Shown: positions 1 to 11,903, counted from the first letter of the stretch. The stretch: DNA of 64,000 bases from Anoplopoma fimbria (GCF_027596085.1 NC_072472.1:14163471-14227470); one strand, 5' to 3'. Notes: generated from the letters alone by a model not told the origin. A program made the numbers and translations.

Positions 1-882
1 ATTGATGCAGGGTGGGATGCAAGAGGCCAACGACAGGCTCAGCACACGCTGGTCCGGGTTAATCTGACGCAGATAAAGCCCCAATAAGAATATGCTGAAT
101 ATAGGAATGTAAAATACAGCAACAAGGACTAGGTGCTCAATGCAAGTGGCGAGAGCTTTCATCCTACTGCTCACTGATTTCATTCTGAACACGGTGATCA
201 GTATGCTGACATAAGACAGAATAATAACAGAAAAAGGGCCAAGCAGATTCACCATACTAGAAGCTGAAGCGACCGACCACTGCGCTGTGTAATCATTGCA
301 GGCGAGTCTGAGCACAGGCGCATAGTCACAGAAATAGCTGAACACTCTGACAGAATTGCAAAATGACAGTCGAGTCATGATTATCGTGCTATATGCTACT
401 CTACTCAGATTGTAAGCCCAAGTCACGGCTACTATACACAACATGATCGACAGCGTGTTCAATACGTTCTGACGCATAGGGAAACATATTGCAATGAACC
501 TGTCGTAGGCAAGTATAGCAAGTGCATAAGACTCCAGAGATAGAACAGCATAGTAGACATACATTTGGACCAGACAGAGGTTAAATGGAATAAAGTTGTC
601 CTTCAAAAGGAAAATCTTAATCATGCCGGGAATAGTGCTCGTGTTCAAGAGCACATCAATTACTGCGAGGTTGACGACAGCCAGACATTTTGGAGTATGT
701 AAGCAGTGATCACGAGCAATTATGTAGATCAACAAGATATTGAAGAATAGTGTAACCACATAAACAAACGCTAGAAAGATAATGTAAACACTGATGAAGG
801 GAAATGTCTCAAATCCAATGATATAGAAGCCTGGAGGATGAATGATGACAGAGTCATTAGAAACAGTCCTGAGAGAAGACAT
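1..882 (-). CDS. Odorant receptor (class A GPCR), 3' end cut by window edge
   Basis: An uninterrupted reading frame of 294 codons runs from ATG at 882 to base 1 without a stop, so the C-terminus is missing. It is a seven-transmembrane odorant receptor that couples to the olfactory G protein in sensory cilia. Seen: N-glycosylation sequon N9-D-S in the short extracellular tail; TM1 about residues 28-56; LHTPK after TM1; the diagnostic AYDRFIAIC at 125-133 ending TM3; a Cys-rich second extracellular loop with SYFCDY and LACND; SYVSI in TM5; KALATC before TM6; and PPCIN at 290-294, the start of the TM7 PxxNP motif. About 20-30 residues are lost. The RLSFC...SYFCD...RLACND pattern resembles teleost receptors annotated OR2AT4-like (from memory), so the subfamily is tentative. 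No stops or frameshifts are seen, so the gene looks functional. Confidence 0.93.
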   Translation of the reverse strand, partial: MSSLRTVSNDSVIIHPPGFYIIGFETFPFISVYIIFLAFVYVVTLFFNILLIYIIARDHCLHTPKCLAVVNLAVIDVLLNTSTIPGMIKIFLLKDNFIPFNLCLVQMYVYYAVLSLESYALAILAYDRFIAICFPMRQNVLNTLSIMLCIVAVTWAYNLSRVAYSTIIMTRLSFCNSVRVFSYFCDYAPVLRLACNDYTAQWSVASASSMVNLLGPFSVIILSYVSILITVFRMKSVSSRMKALATCIEHLVLVAVFYIPIFSIFLLGLYLRQINPDQRVLSLSLASCIPPCIN

Positions 883-952
883 AGTTGAACTCCACAGGCT
901 GCGTGCTGGAGGACAGCGACCGGTCAAGGGTGGGTAAAAGCTGTCTGGTCTG
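883..952 (-). other. Candidate 3' splice site and 5' UTR of the odorant receptor
   Basis: On the minus strand a long pyrimidine tract (about 953-970) is followed by CAG at 952-950, 67 nt before the receptor ATG. Odorant receptor genes commonly have a non-coding upstream exon spliced just before a single coding exon, so this is a plausible acceptor. The upstream exon and promoter were not located. Confidence 0.5.
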
Positions 953-2935
953 AAAAAGAGAAAAAAAAACCCAACATCTTATTACTCATCTTTCCTTCAT
1001 TTTTTGTCAGCATAAATGCACAATTGAATTACTTTATGAATCATTAAAGTGATTCATCTAACACACAACAGAAAACATTGTACTTTTGGCTCACCTGTTC
1101 TGTCGATGATCGTTTTACATAAAGTGGCTCCATATAACGCCGACTCCAACAGTAGCCATTGAATTACTGCATGTCTGACTTGTGTACAGTGGAAGTTATA
1201 CCATCTTCATCAATCAATCTCCAGGGATAACATGCAGACTTCTAATTAAGAATAATATGGATCAACAATAAAATAATGAGCAGTGCCCTTTGCCTGATAT
1301 TAAAAGTTAATCTGTGGAGAGTAGTGTATTGCCTTCTAACTTATCTTGCAGGCAAAACAAAAATATCATTGTTTTGTGATTCTGAGCACCTCATTAATCT
1401 TTATCTCAAGAGCAGGAAAATATAACAAACTTAATATCCATCCATCCATCCATTTTCCGTAACCTGCTTATCCAGTTCAGGGTCGCAGGGGTGCTGGAGC
1501 CAATCTCAGCTGTCAATGGGCGAAGGCAGGGTTCACCCTGGACAGGTCGCCAGTCTATCACAGGGCTGACATATAGAGACAGACAATCATTCACACTCAC
1601 ATCCACACCTACGGGCAATTTAGAGTCTTTAATGCACCTAAGCATTAATAAAACTATATAACACTTTTTCCATCAGACAACATTAATGATGTCTATGTAT
1701 TAAGAGAACTGTCAATCATCTTTGGGATGTGTTTGACCCCTCTGTTTTCATTTGATTGTGGCTTTTAAGGAATTGATAAACAAATAGAAATATAATGAAA
1801 TTGGTGCAGACATGCTTTTAGGGAAACAGATAGGAACTTGATTTTGCTTTTATAGCTTGGAGGCCAGTTTCAGTGAGACAGCAAAGAGTCAAATGTAGAT
1901 AACAAAATGTTGGACTTGTATTACACTATATTACATTATATAACTGTCATCCTGATTTTGGGAGGAAATTTACAAATTTTGTCTTTTGTGTTACCACATA
2001 AATTCTTCATAACAAAAAAACGTCGTACGCCACTCTTCTGCTCATAACATCTTATGTATATCTGTGTACTCAACATAGAAACTGATTAGTGAGACCTGGT
2101 CAGAAGTCTCTTGAGCAGTCAGGTCTCAATTGTCCTGATTTAAACCAGAAATGGTGCTAGTCTTAACCTTATTGATCTATTGTGACTAGAAAGAAGACAA
2201 CGTTGTGTTAGTTTTTGAACAGTAGGCTGATGTATGCTTGGGAGACCCCTGGCATGGCAGGACCCATACAGAGCAGTTTACTGGCCTGCTAATGCACTCC
2301 AACTATGTCATCCTCACCTCAAGGGTTTACCCTTTCTGCAGCTTAACCGATTTAGCCGCTTGCTCCGATTACATGCCATCATACTCATCATGTCATTCCA
2401 ACTAGCCCTCCAGGTGTCCCATACAGAGTCTGTACAGTTTTTGGATGGGCAATGTAAGGGCCTTCAGGGCTGAACCTGTCCACCTCACAAGGTTTATGAT
2501 TCTTCCTTACTTCTTCGTCATAGCTACAGTATTTGATTCCTTCCCTCACCGAAATGCAAAGGTTGTGACCCAATCCAAACATGACCGGTACGCCCCTCTT
2601 TACCCCCCTCACTTAAGAGTCAAAATCGAGACAACTCTAATAACTGCCTGCAGTCAGCTGATTGGGTTGAAACACTGGTGTCATGGCAAAGTCCTGGTCA
2701 AACATTTCTGTTACAAATTCTACCTTCTGGTTTTTCAACCACTGCTTGTTTATGGGACTCTCAAACCCATTTGCCACTACACACAAATATTATTGCACCA
2801 AATTTCTGGTAAAATATTTAATTTAATGTTAAGAAGAATTCATGTCCACTATGTAATAGCGTAAAAAAGACTTTATATATGAATTAAAGTGAGTGAAAAA
2901 CTAAAGTATCATCAAAAGTATCATCTTAAGTATCA
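953..2935. other. Intergenic region, no gene recognised
   Basis: AT-rich non-coding sequence upstream of the odorant receptor. It contains one recognisable dispersed repeat (about 1434-1626). Weak overlapping open frames at 2234-2864 on both strands have no recognisable domain. It may hold the receptor's upstream exon and promoter. Confidence 0.5.
1434..1626 (+). repeat. Teleost dispersed repeat (CATCCATCCATTTTC type)
   Basis: The segment starts with a CCAT run and CATTTTCCGTAACCTGCTTATCC, then has GGGTCGCAGGGGTGCTGGAGCC, CACCCTGGACAGGTCGCCAG and CATTCACACTCACATCCACAC. This string order is a well-known high-copy repeat of teleost genomes, probably the tail of a non-LTR element. Family assignment is from memory. 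Confidence 0.7.
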
Positions 2936-3160
2936 TCCTTTCTGAGGGAGCATTTGTCATCCAACAGTCCATAATGACTCCAGACAAAGTAACTTTCTGC
3001 TGCGTACGACACCTCAGAGTCTTTCTAATGAACCCAGAATGAGATTTCATCACTCGAGAAAGCCGGTTAATGACCCTTCATGTAACAAACAAACCTTTTA
3101 CTGTTTAAGCTTTTCCTAATTAATCTCCCCTGCATGTATTAGCAGGTCTTGCAGTCTCAC
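2936..3160 (+). repeat. Local non-coding element, copy 1 of 5
   Basis: The ~220-bp segment aligns by eye with segments at 3573, 5265 (inverted), 6410 and 9708. Shared order: CTGAGGGAGCATTTGTCATC, TCTTTCTAATGAACCC, GGTTAATGACCCTTCATGTA, AACAAACAAACCTTTTACTG, CCTAATTAATCTC. TAATGA, TTAATGA and TAATTAAT are homeodomain-type cores and AACAAACAAA is forkhead-like. It does not encode a conserved frame. Either a locally duplicated regulatory element or an unfamiliar repeat family. Confidence 0.75.
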
Positions 3161-3572
3161 ATTTTGAGGTAAATGGATAGGAAGTCGGGACCCCTGTGCA
3201 CTGTGCTTTGCCCCAAGAGTACCTGTAACAAGCAAGTTTAATTAGACAACACAGTAACATATTATTTGATTTTGTAGAGGCTTAATTAACAACTAGGTAA
3301 TCAACAAATTATCAAAGCTGTGATTTCACTGTAACAACCATAGGCTCATTTTGTTTATTTCTCTCACTAAACTCACTCTGTGTCATAGCCATCTTTGGTC
3401 TCCCATATTCAACCATGACTAATACAAATACAGTACTAATTGATTCACTGTTTAGTAATCGAAAAACATAGACACATTTTCAGGAATATTTAAAAAAAAC
3501 ATTCCCACTTTGTATAAACTTGGTGTGTATGAAGTGATTTAACAAGTGTAAGGACATTGACAGTCAATAGTA

Positions 3573-3795
3573 TTTCCTGAGGGGGCTTTTATCATCAGAC
3601 AGAACACGGTCACCCCTGACTAAAGGCTTCTCTTCTGCCTCTTTGACTCCTGGGAGCCCTGCTAATGAGCTCTATTTGTGATGTCATTACCAAATGATGC
3701 TGGTTAATGAATCTGCCTGTAACAAACAAACCTTTTACTGTTCAGGCTTAAGCCTAATTAATCTCATCTGCATCTATTAGAGGGTTTTGCACCCT
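3573..3795 (+). repeat. Local non-coding element, copy 2 of 5
   Basis: This is the clearest copy. It starts with CCTGAGGGGGCTTTTATCATC and continues with CTCCTGGGAGCCCTGCTAATGA, GATGTCATTACC, GGTTAATGAATCTGCCTG, TAACAAACAAACCTTTTACT and CCTAATTAATCTCATCTGC. CTCCTGGGAG just before CTAATGA resembles a degenerate EBF-type site next to a LIM-homeodomain-type site. Confidence 0.8.
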
Positions 3796-5264
3796 TGCAA
3801 TTAAAACTGGAGTGTAATGGGAATGGGTGTACAGTGATATTAATGAGTTTGTAGTGTTTTCGAAGAGCTCAAGTATAAACCCCCTAATTGTCTAATAGTA
3901 ACCTCTTCTCGGGTCTGTAGGAGATAGGCCTTCGAGCTCAGCCCTTATACGCCATTGACGCCTTTTCTGAAGTAGCCTTTATTAGTATTGGAAGTGTGAT
4001 AAAAGTGTCATTAAACTTTAGATTGTGTTCACAGTTATTTGCTGCATTGGAATCGGACTAAAACTAAGTACTATGCAATCGCTAAAGAGATATAATTAAT
4101 TGGAAAATAGGCCAAATGCACTCAAGACATCTAGAAGTTGCTTCTGTGCGGAGGCAGAAAATTCAAAATGCTTCTAAATATAATGTTGTATTTCAACCGA
4201 GCTGTAGCATGAGTTTTCAGAAATTTCACTATAAAAATGGAGGCACCAGCATTGATTTACCCACTATTCAATGTGACTTTAGGAATCCACCTAATATCCA
4301 GATGTTTCTGTGGTCACCATGAGAGTAGACAAATGAAAACCAGGTGGCCTGCTAAGTTACTGAAGGTTTATAATTATGAATGATTTTCCCCAGATTTAAA
4401 ACATGTTGAACTCATTGGGGTTGTTTTTATGTGGGGTAATATGAGGCTGATGTTGCTGTAAACAGAGTACGTCAGTGGCCTGATAGTAGAAACACAGATA
4501 TATTTAATGACATTGATGGCAAATGATAAAAAAACTGTATTTATAGTGGAGTTGACTGGTTTACACCTGATCCGCTCAATAAGGTCAGTATTTGGACTGA
4601 CCGGCAGTATACAACTGAAACTTAAAAAATATGTTGTCTCCATACTATTCAAGCAGTTTGGAAGTCCACCAGTGTAATATACAGTATATCCTTCAAAAGA
4701 ATTATCCAAGATCATCACAAGGTTATTACAATAAACATTTAGACATACCATCGTGAAAAACAGGGGTGAGTCTGTGTCAAAGCATTAAGGAGACTTTGAA
4801 AATAGGAAAAGTTAGTGATAAGGCCCAGCCAAGAGCCCAGCATGATCCATGAGAACAGAGCAGATAAGAGCCATCTTTAGGGTTATTGTTTAGCGCAGTA
4901 TACCAACTGCAGAGATTTACCAGCAGAGGCGAAGTCAGAAAAACACAATATAAAGTTATAAGTTAAGGAAGGGCTCTTTACTTAAACCGTCACAGTAAGT
5001 TAGTATCATGTTAAAACTATACAAAGGGAATGAACTGTGCTGAACTGCAGTTTTAGATATCATTTACATTATTTTGTATAATTAACCAAAGGCTGTACCA
5101 TTAAATGTTCATATTATGGGGGTTTAAAGAAATGGTGGCTTTTTTTGATTATTTGTAGTTGTTTGTAGGTATTTTTGGAATTAATGTGTCAGTTTTCCTC
5201 AAAATGTTATGTCTCTTTTTAAAATATTTCCATGGCTACTTTCCCTTCCATTTTAATGAATGAG

Positions 5265-5430
5265 GGAAGAGATTAATTAGGCAGTTCAATGGAGGGTTGT
5301 TTGTTTACAGGCAAGGTCATTAAGCATTGTTCCCCAGTGATGCCATCCCAACTGGGATTCATTAGAGAGACTCTTAGAGGCACGATCCTTTTGTCTCGGG
5401 TTATCGTGTCCTTTTTGACAATAGTTGGAG
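5265..5430 (-). repeat. Local non-coding element, copy 3 of 5 (inverted)
   Basis: Read on the minus strand, this segment has GACAAAAGGAT, GAGTCTCTCTAATGAATCCC, GATGGCATCACTGGG, CTTAATGACCTTGCCTGTAA, ACAAACAACC and GCCTAATTAATCTC in the same order as the other copies. It is the only inverted copy, which argues against simple tandem duplication. Confidence 0.7.
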
Positions 5431-6409
5431 TTGGAGTTATAAATTTCAAGTTTAGTCTCATTAAAGTGTCAGACTGCCGGACGAGACTGAATATAAGAAC
5501 ATCTAACTTTATTTTATGTTCAAGTCAATCCCTGTTTGAATGGTAGATTGACCTTGGCTAACGTGTAATGTAATAAACCCATGACTAACTCGGCTTTGAT
5601 GATTTGCACCAGGAGGGAGCTTATGAGCCTCAGCTGGGCTGTGATTTATATGGGTTATTGGGTAAAAATAGATTACATGACAACAGGCTCCTGATAAGGC
5701 AAGGACAAAAAAAACCTCCTTGAATTGAACTGGGCAGAGAGCCCTTACAGTGGATTTAGAGATTCAGGACCATGGACTCATTGTGCAGGCTTTTGTGAAA
5801 CAGTTGGCAACGGGTTGATGAGGGGACTCATTAGCAAAATAAATGTTTTACCCCAAATTACTAACTTTTTATGTGTTAAAGTTTTAGGTGAAAATGATAT
5901 TTAAACAAACTGCTGTTAACTAGTCATAGGCCTGCATGTGATTTATGGGTGCACCTTAACTGCCTGATCTACATTTCTTTAATCCTGGCATTGATTTATG
6001 ATTCTCTTCACTCCAAGGTAGTGGATATAAAAGAGCACTTGCATGAAATTGCTGTGTGAAACTCCAATAAATTTACTTTCTCAGGGGACATGACAGCTTT
6101 GTAAGCTCCAGCGCAGTTATTATCTACCAATCTACATCAACTCCTCTAAAATAATGTCCACTGTACCTAAAAAAAAACAAAGACATTGACTATCAATGGT
6201 GTAATTGTTTGATTACTTTGAATTTTGCAAAAAAAGCTGAGTAGTACCAAGAAGTGACTTGTTCGTCTACTTAACTATCACCCCAAACTTCACCTCTATC
6301 ACCCAAAAGTGAGTTGTGTATAAATGGATTTCCCCCCCTGCACTCATGACACAATGTTTGCATTTATGACTCACATAGTATGATACAAATCCATATAAAT
6401 CTTTCGGAC

Positions 6410-6595
6410 AGGTGTCCTCAGAAAACAAAACGCTCTCCGTTTTTTTAACCCATTAAACTTTCTAAATGACACTAATTGCTGATGTCATCACCAGAGCCTG
6501 TTGGCTCATGATTTTGCCTGTAACAAACAAAACCTTTTTTACTGTTTAGACTTCAGCCTAATTTATCTCATTTGCCTCTATTACAAAGCACTGAA
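6410..6595 (+). repeat. Local non-coding element, copy 4 of 5 (most diverged)
   Basis: The 5' half is weakly matched. The 3' half is clear: TTTCTAAATGACACTAATTG, GATGTCATCACC, TTTTGCCTGTAACAAACAAA, CTTTTTTACTGTTTAGAC, GCCTAATTTATCTCATTTGC. A possible upstream extension starts near 6181, where ACATTGACTATCAATGG resembles sequence before copy 2 at 3554. Confidence 0.65.
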
Positions 6596-8240
6596 CTCGC
6601 TTTTAAATATCCCAATTAAAATCCTTTCCTAAATAATGTGTGTCGAGCCATGGCATCAGAAATGTTACCGTTACAGTAATAGTATTCTACAGGTCTAAGT
6701 TAATAAGTGCTCAACAATGCTTCATCAGTCTTAATAAGTCCTTTTCCCTCCACATCTGCTTTGATTACCTGATCCTCAATCATGTTGAATATCTAATTTA
6801 ATATTTTGTGCTGTAAAGAATAAACTGCATATGTACCTTTTAATTATTTTATTTCCATTAATGCCCAAACTTATTCGACCAGTTTGATCAGTGTCTGTGG
6901 ATAGTGAGTCATTTTTGTTGTTGTCATCAGCAGCATGATATCACAGCCATAAAGGTCATCTCTAATCTATATACTGTATACATAGTAATACACTGAGTAA
7001 TCTGTCAGAATATAAGAGACCCTCTTATTTTCTGTATTGGAAATCAGAAGAGCATCCATAGTTCTTCCTCTGACAGATGTTTATTGACGTCTTTGATAAT
7101 GTTCTAAACTGTTGTGTCTTTTCATGTTACATTGCATCATATCTTATTTCATTATCGTAAACATACTTTAAGATAACTAGTGTGACCACATCTTTCGTAC
7201 ACTTGTAACATATAATACGGTGTTGAAAGTGTTGTAGTGTTGAAATTTAGAAGTTAAGATTAGGAATGAATCAACACATTTTGTTGTCCGCGGAATAAGT
7301 GGACAGCCAAATAGCCACACGGGGGTAGTAGTTGGCAGATTTTAATGTTGGGTGCAAAAAGTTACTGTGCATTCAAATGCATGCTGGGCGATATAATGAG
7401 GTTGTACTCTTCTGAACAAATGAAAACTACAGCCCACAGAACATCATTAGAGCTGTATGTATCAGTTTTATCATTATATTGTAGAGATGTTATGTGAGTG
7501 CAGTAAACACATGAAACCAGGACTTAGCAGGATTTTGTTTTGAGGAATTTTCAAATATAAATGAGACTGGGAAAGAAAGGTGAAATACCTTGTACAGTAG
7601 CATGCTTTGGTTGCATGTTTAAATTCAGGTTGTAATAGTTGGCTTGAAATTGTTGTGAGAGGAGGGAGCTCTTCAGATGCTCAGAAAGTGACGGACAGGT
7701 TGTCAGAGCAGATGCTGTTTTCTCTGAGGCAACGGGCCAATGTGACCGCTCAGAGGATCTGCAGCTTCTCTCGAGCGAAGGACAACATGAAATATTTAAA
7801 CTGCTGAGACTGCAACTTTTTATTTCACAGCCATTTGATTGAGAAGCAGCCTATTACATACTCATACTGCTCAAACGGGCTCGCTGGCAGCTAATTAGCA
7901 GAGCTGCAGTAGATGGTGCTGTGATAGATGGGAGTGAGATTTAATGAGCACCAAACATTTAGTAATTAGGCTGAATATTTGTCATGAGGCATTTAAAAGT
8001 TTTTAGAAATGCTTCAGTGATTAAAAAAGATTGTGTGTTACTGCAATATGAGCCACAGTGGTGTGCTTATGTTACCTGTGCTACATAATATGAGGCAATT
8101 ATTTAAATGAGAAATCCAGAGCTGTTTGTCTGATATATAGAGTTTAAGTTCATATTTAAGCATATGAATGCTGTTTGTTCGTACCGTAGAATAAAGATAT
8201 TTGACAGCCAGGACTAAAATACTTGTTCTAAAATAACCCG

Positions 8241-8267
8241 TGCCCGTGTTCTAGATTAACACGGGCA
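8241..8267. other. Perfect 10-bp inverted repeat
   Basis: TGCCCGTGTT (8241-8250) and AACACGGGCA (8258-8267) are perfect reverse complements around a 7-nt loop. The GC-rich stem stands out in AT-rich surroundings. No transposon target duplication was recognised. Confidence 0.6.
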
Positions 8268-8589
8268 TAGATCAATAAACTACTGATTTCAAGATATCAT
8301 TCTAAGATATCATTCAAACTGAAAAACATGGGCTATTATGTTACTAAAATTGGCAGCTGAGCATGGCTTGATAAGTCAACAATAACTCTACACCTTAGAC
8401 ATCTAATTATTCATTCAAATATTGATAGAGAGATTTCTGCTTATATTTTTCTACTTATCCTTGAAGTACAGCCAAGCCAGTAAAAAAATAATTAGTGTCT
8501 CTTAGCAGCAAAGCAGCTGCTGATTCATTAGAGAAGCACCTATGATTGGCGTTAATTGGATTTTTCTGTTCTATTTTTGATCGCTGCCA

Positions 8590-9030
8590 GGTTCGGACTC
8601 TGAATGGTATTTCAAGACCGGTCAAGACCACATCTGCCTGTACATTGTCTGATTTTCTTGATTTACTTGTTTACATCATAACTTTGTTTGAGAAAAGAAA
8701 ACAAAGGAACATTTCCCACAAATAAAATTCTCCTCTGCAAGGCCTTCTGATTATTTGATCAAGACATTTTTAATGGTACACTTACATACATACACACATA
8801 CAGTATATATTGTAATAAAATGAAATTGAAGTTATGGATTTATCACATCAATTTAAGGAGTCACTATGGTTTGCATGTTCCCAATTTTTATTATGAGTGA
8901 GTCATTCAGTGTGGGACTCGTCTGGTCTTGGTCTTGCCTCAGTCTCGTCCTGCCTTGGTCTTGGTGTTGACTTGGTCTCATCCCCTCAAATTCTTGGTCA
9001 TGACTTGATCTTGGTTCACGTGGCCTTGGA
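8590..9030. repeat. GGTCTTGACTTGGTCTCG-type teleost repeat fragments
   Basis: From 8915 to 9030 the sequence is built from diverged GGTCTTG / CTTGGTCTC / TGACTTGGTC words, and 8605-8630 has CAAGACCGGTCAAGACCACATC. Both resemble a common teleost dispersed repeat rich in GTCTTGGTCTC. The boundaries are approximate. Confidence 0.45.
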
Positions 9031-9707
9031 TATAACCCTGCTGGGAGGTGAAGGATATATGGGATTCTTGTTAACCGAGTTATCAACCAAAACGAGCACC
9101 TCGCTGGAGAGAACTTGATTGAAATTAATGTGTGAAATCTTAGCAATTAATGTTTGCCCTACAGAGAGGGATTAAGGTCAAAACTCTCTCTCTGTATCTC
9201 TTTTAGAAGCTCGTCCCATGCTTTTGCTTAGAAATCGACAGTCAAGTCAATGGGTTTAATTAGTGTATAGATCTGAGACACCTGGACAGCTTGTTAAGAC
9301 AGAATCTGTCCTCGCGGTCAAAGGTCAATTGACTAGCCAACTGTGTTTATCCACAGTCCAGGATTAATCAAAACCCAGGCCAGGACTGCAGTCATCCTCT
9401 TTAAAACCTGATGTGCATTTCTGAGCAAAACCCACAACCCTTTGAGGTTAGAGGCCAGACAAAAGTTCATAATATCACATTTCATAATATTGGTTCCCAT
9501 GGTTTGTAATTACACTGCAGAGTAGCAAGACAATTTAAATATTGATTGGAGTAGTCCAGATGTAAAATGGGATTGATTATTCCTTCATTTCCTTTCTTGT
9601 CTTGTACAATACTTTTATGGTAGTCTCTGTTGGACTGTTGGATGTGTGAGCTTTGGCTGTATGAATTAAGTCAACAAAATAATATGATGAAATGCCAAAT
9701 GCAAAGT

Positions 9708-9915
9708 GTTCCCTGAGGATGCATTTATCATCAAACAGGGCACAGTGACCCCAAACAAAAGGATTCACTCCTGCCTCTTTTGGCTCCTGGGAGTCTCTCT
9801 AATGAGCTCCAATTATGACGGCATTACCGATGAATGGTGGTTAATGACCTTGCCTGGAACAAACAAACTTTTTATTGTTCAAATTTAAGCTTAATTAATC
9901 TCAGAAGAACCTGTT
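9708..9915 (+). repeat. Local non-coding element, copy 5 of 5
   Basis: The segment opens with CCCTGAGGATGCATTTATCATC, followed by AGTGACCCCAAACAAAAGG, GGCTCCTGGGAGTCTCTCTA, TAATGAGCTCC, GGTTAATGACCTTGCCTG, AACAAACAAAC and TTAATTAATCTCAG. It is very close to copies 2 and 3. A 60-codon open frame here resembles one on the inverted copy, but the other copies lack it. Confidence 0.8.
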
Positions 9916-11595
9916 AGGAGTCCTAAGCATGCACTCCATTATATACAGTAATACTTGAAGAGAATTTGGGGAGGGGGTGCTGACATTTAATTGAAAGTAA
10001 CCATGGTCATTGTGTAATAATCAACCCTTCTCTGACACATATTCAAAGCTGTGTGGATTAAAAAGCCCTGGTCGACTTCTCCTTGGCTCTCCCTCTTTGG
10101 GGAATCCCCGTCCCCAACTTTAATTCCAATCCTTCAAAGTCTAATCTCAAGGGGACCTCTGAGGGATCATCAGAGATCTTCAAGGGCTGAGAGAAAGCGA
10201 ACAATGACAGACATTAGAGGAGCATATTTACCCAGAATGCATTGTGATCTCTTATTTGCTCCGTGCTGTGGAATATCAATTGCTATACAAGTTTACATAG
10301 GGCAGGGTATGGTTTGATATTTCTCAATACCAGTGGCAATACGATATCTAAGTTTCAGTGCAGATATACCAAAATATGTATATATTTTTTTCATACTTCA
10401 TTTTTCTAATGATAATAATATTAATATTTTCAAACTAATCTCTCTAATTTTAACACAAAGCATCCGCTCATTAATTTTGCCTGATTCAAATTGCAAATGA
10501 GCAAAGTTAATATTTAAACTAGGAAATATTAAGATATAGTAAATAAGAATAAGATTCTGACCAGATGTTTAATGCCAACTCTCAGTACTCAACTGTTTTT
10601 CATGCTAGAGCTGTAGTCTGATATATCAGCCAGACTCATATATCAGCCAATAATTATTGCGCATATTATCAGACGATAAGTAACAAGAACTTGCAGTTCA
10701 GAGATTCCAAACAAATTCAGTTTAAAGTAATTCCCCATAACATAGTTTGTCAACCAGAGAGCACTGACAAGTTGTTTTTTCAACATTAAAATGTCTTGCT
10801 CATTACGTATCTTGATCACAATTAATAGCAAAGAAAGAAATTTACTTTTTATCTTTAAACTCCCAAATATAGATGTAAAAAGTTAAACTGAAGCATTGTC
10901 CAACGAGATAGATTTGACCCTCATCCTCCTCCTGCCCCACAGGACCACATCTGCTTCTCCTCTCACACAATGCCAAACCACTTAATTTACCCTCAGAAGG
11001 CAGACGTTGCACATCCAGCAATCAATAACTAGTAACCATCAGACTACAAACTAGCAGACTCTTTTCCATATGTCACGACCTTCTCACATTTAGCTAGTGG
11101 TGCACACTGTTCCATCCGTGGTTGATGGGCTGTGAGACATCATAGAGAAAGTGTTGCTACGGAGGACAGATGGAGGCCATTTAAAAACTGGTCTGAAGTT
11201 CAGATGCTCAGTTTTGATTGAATTCTCTGATAGCAGCAGCTGTTCAACAATTAAAGAGGATATTTTCAAGTTCACTTTAGACATCTCCACTAGCTTGAAG
11301 TCGTGCTTTTGCCATTCACCTATAGAGCAAGAAGATGAGTCATCGCTTTGCATAAGCCAAGGACATTTGGTGTCTGGACTAAAGAACTCTAATGAATCTT
11401 TTTTTTCTCTACTCCCCTTTTCTTTATCTGTCTTCTTCCGTTCTTCCTTTTTCCACTGGGCTCAGCTTAAACCCCGTCCCTGCGTCCTTTACAAAGTCAC
11501 TCAACTGGATAAAGTAATTTACCTGGATGAAGGGGAGCGAGAGAGGAGACTAGACGGAGACGGGGAGGCTGTGTCGTGTAGGCCAGGTCGTTCAC

Positions 11596-11653
11596 AAACA
11601 CTGTATTTCTAAGGAGAATTTAGGAAACACTGTATTTCTAAGGAGAATTTAGC
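11596..11653. repeat. Tandem duplication of a 29-bp unit
   Basis: AACACTGTATTTCTAAGGAG followed by AATTTAG occurs twice with a 29-bp period and near identity, indicating a recent duplication. Confidence 0.8.
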
Positions 11654-11826
11654 AAGATGGCGGATGAACAAAGAAATGGAGCAATGACAAGTGAAGTGCA
11701 GAGTTGAAGCCTGAATGCTTTAAAAAAAAACAAATTCAGTCTTTTTAACCAACAACAGAAGACTGTGTGGTCTCTATCTCTGTATTTATATCCCAGACAA
11801 TTAGAAAAAAAGGTGATAGGTAAAGA

Positions 11827-11903
11827 GGAAGGCCTAATGGTGTAGTCTTTAGCACTGTCGCCTCACACTAATAGGGATCTTGGTCTGAAACCGCTGGTGA
11901 TAA
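11827..11903 (+). repeat. Degraded tRNA-derived SINE head
   Basis: GGTGTAGTCTTTAGCACTGT followed by CGCCTCACACTAATAGGG and TCTGAAACCGCTGGTG matches the order of a teleost tRNA-related SINE head (GTGGTGCAGTGGTTAGCAC...TTCGAATCCC). The B box is decayed. Confidence 0.55.

Noticed and set aside
2234..2864. Overlapping open frames of up to 139 codons
   Set aside because: No domain, no homologue recognised, frames on both strands, and no splice or promoter context.
5273..9888. Similar 60-residue open frames at 5273-5461 (-) and 9706-9888 (+), sharing a GIT...LMTLP-like pattern
   Set aside because: They lie in copies 3 and 5 of the non-coding element. The DNA similarity explains the protein similarity, and copies 1, 2 and 4 do not keep the frame.
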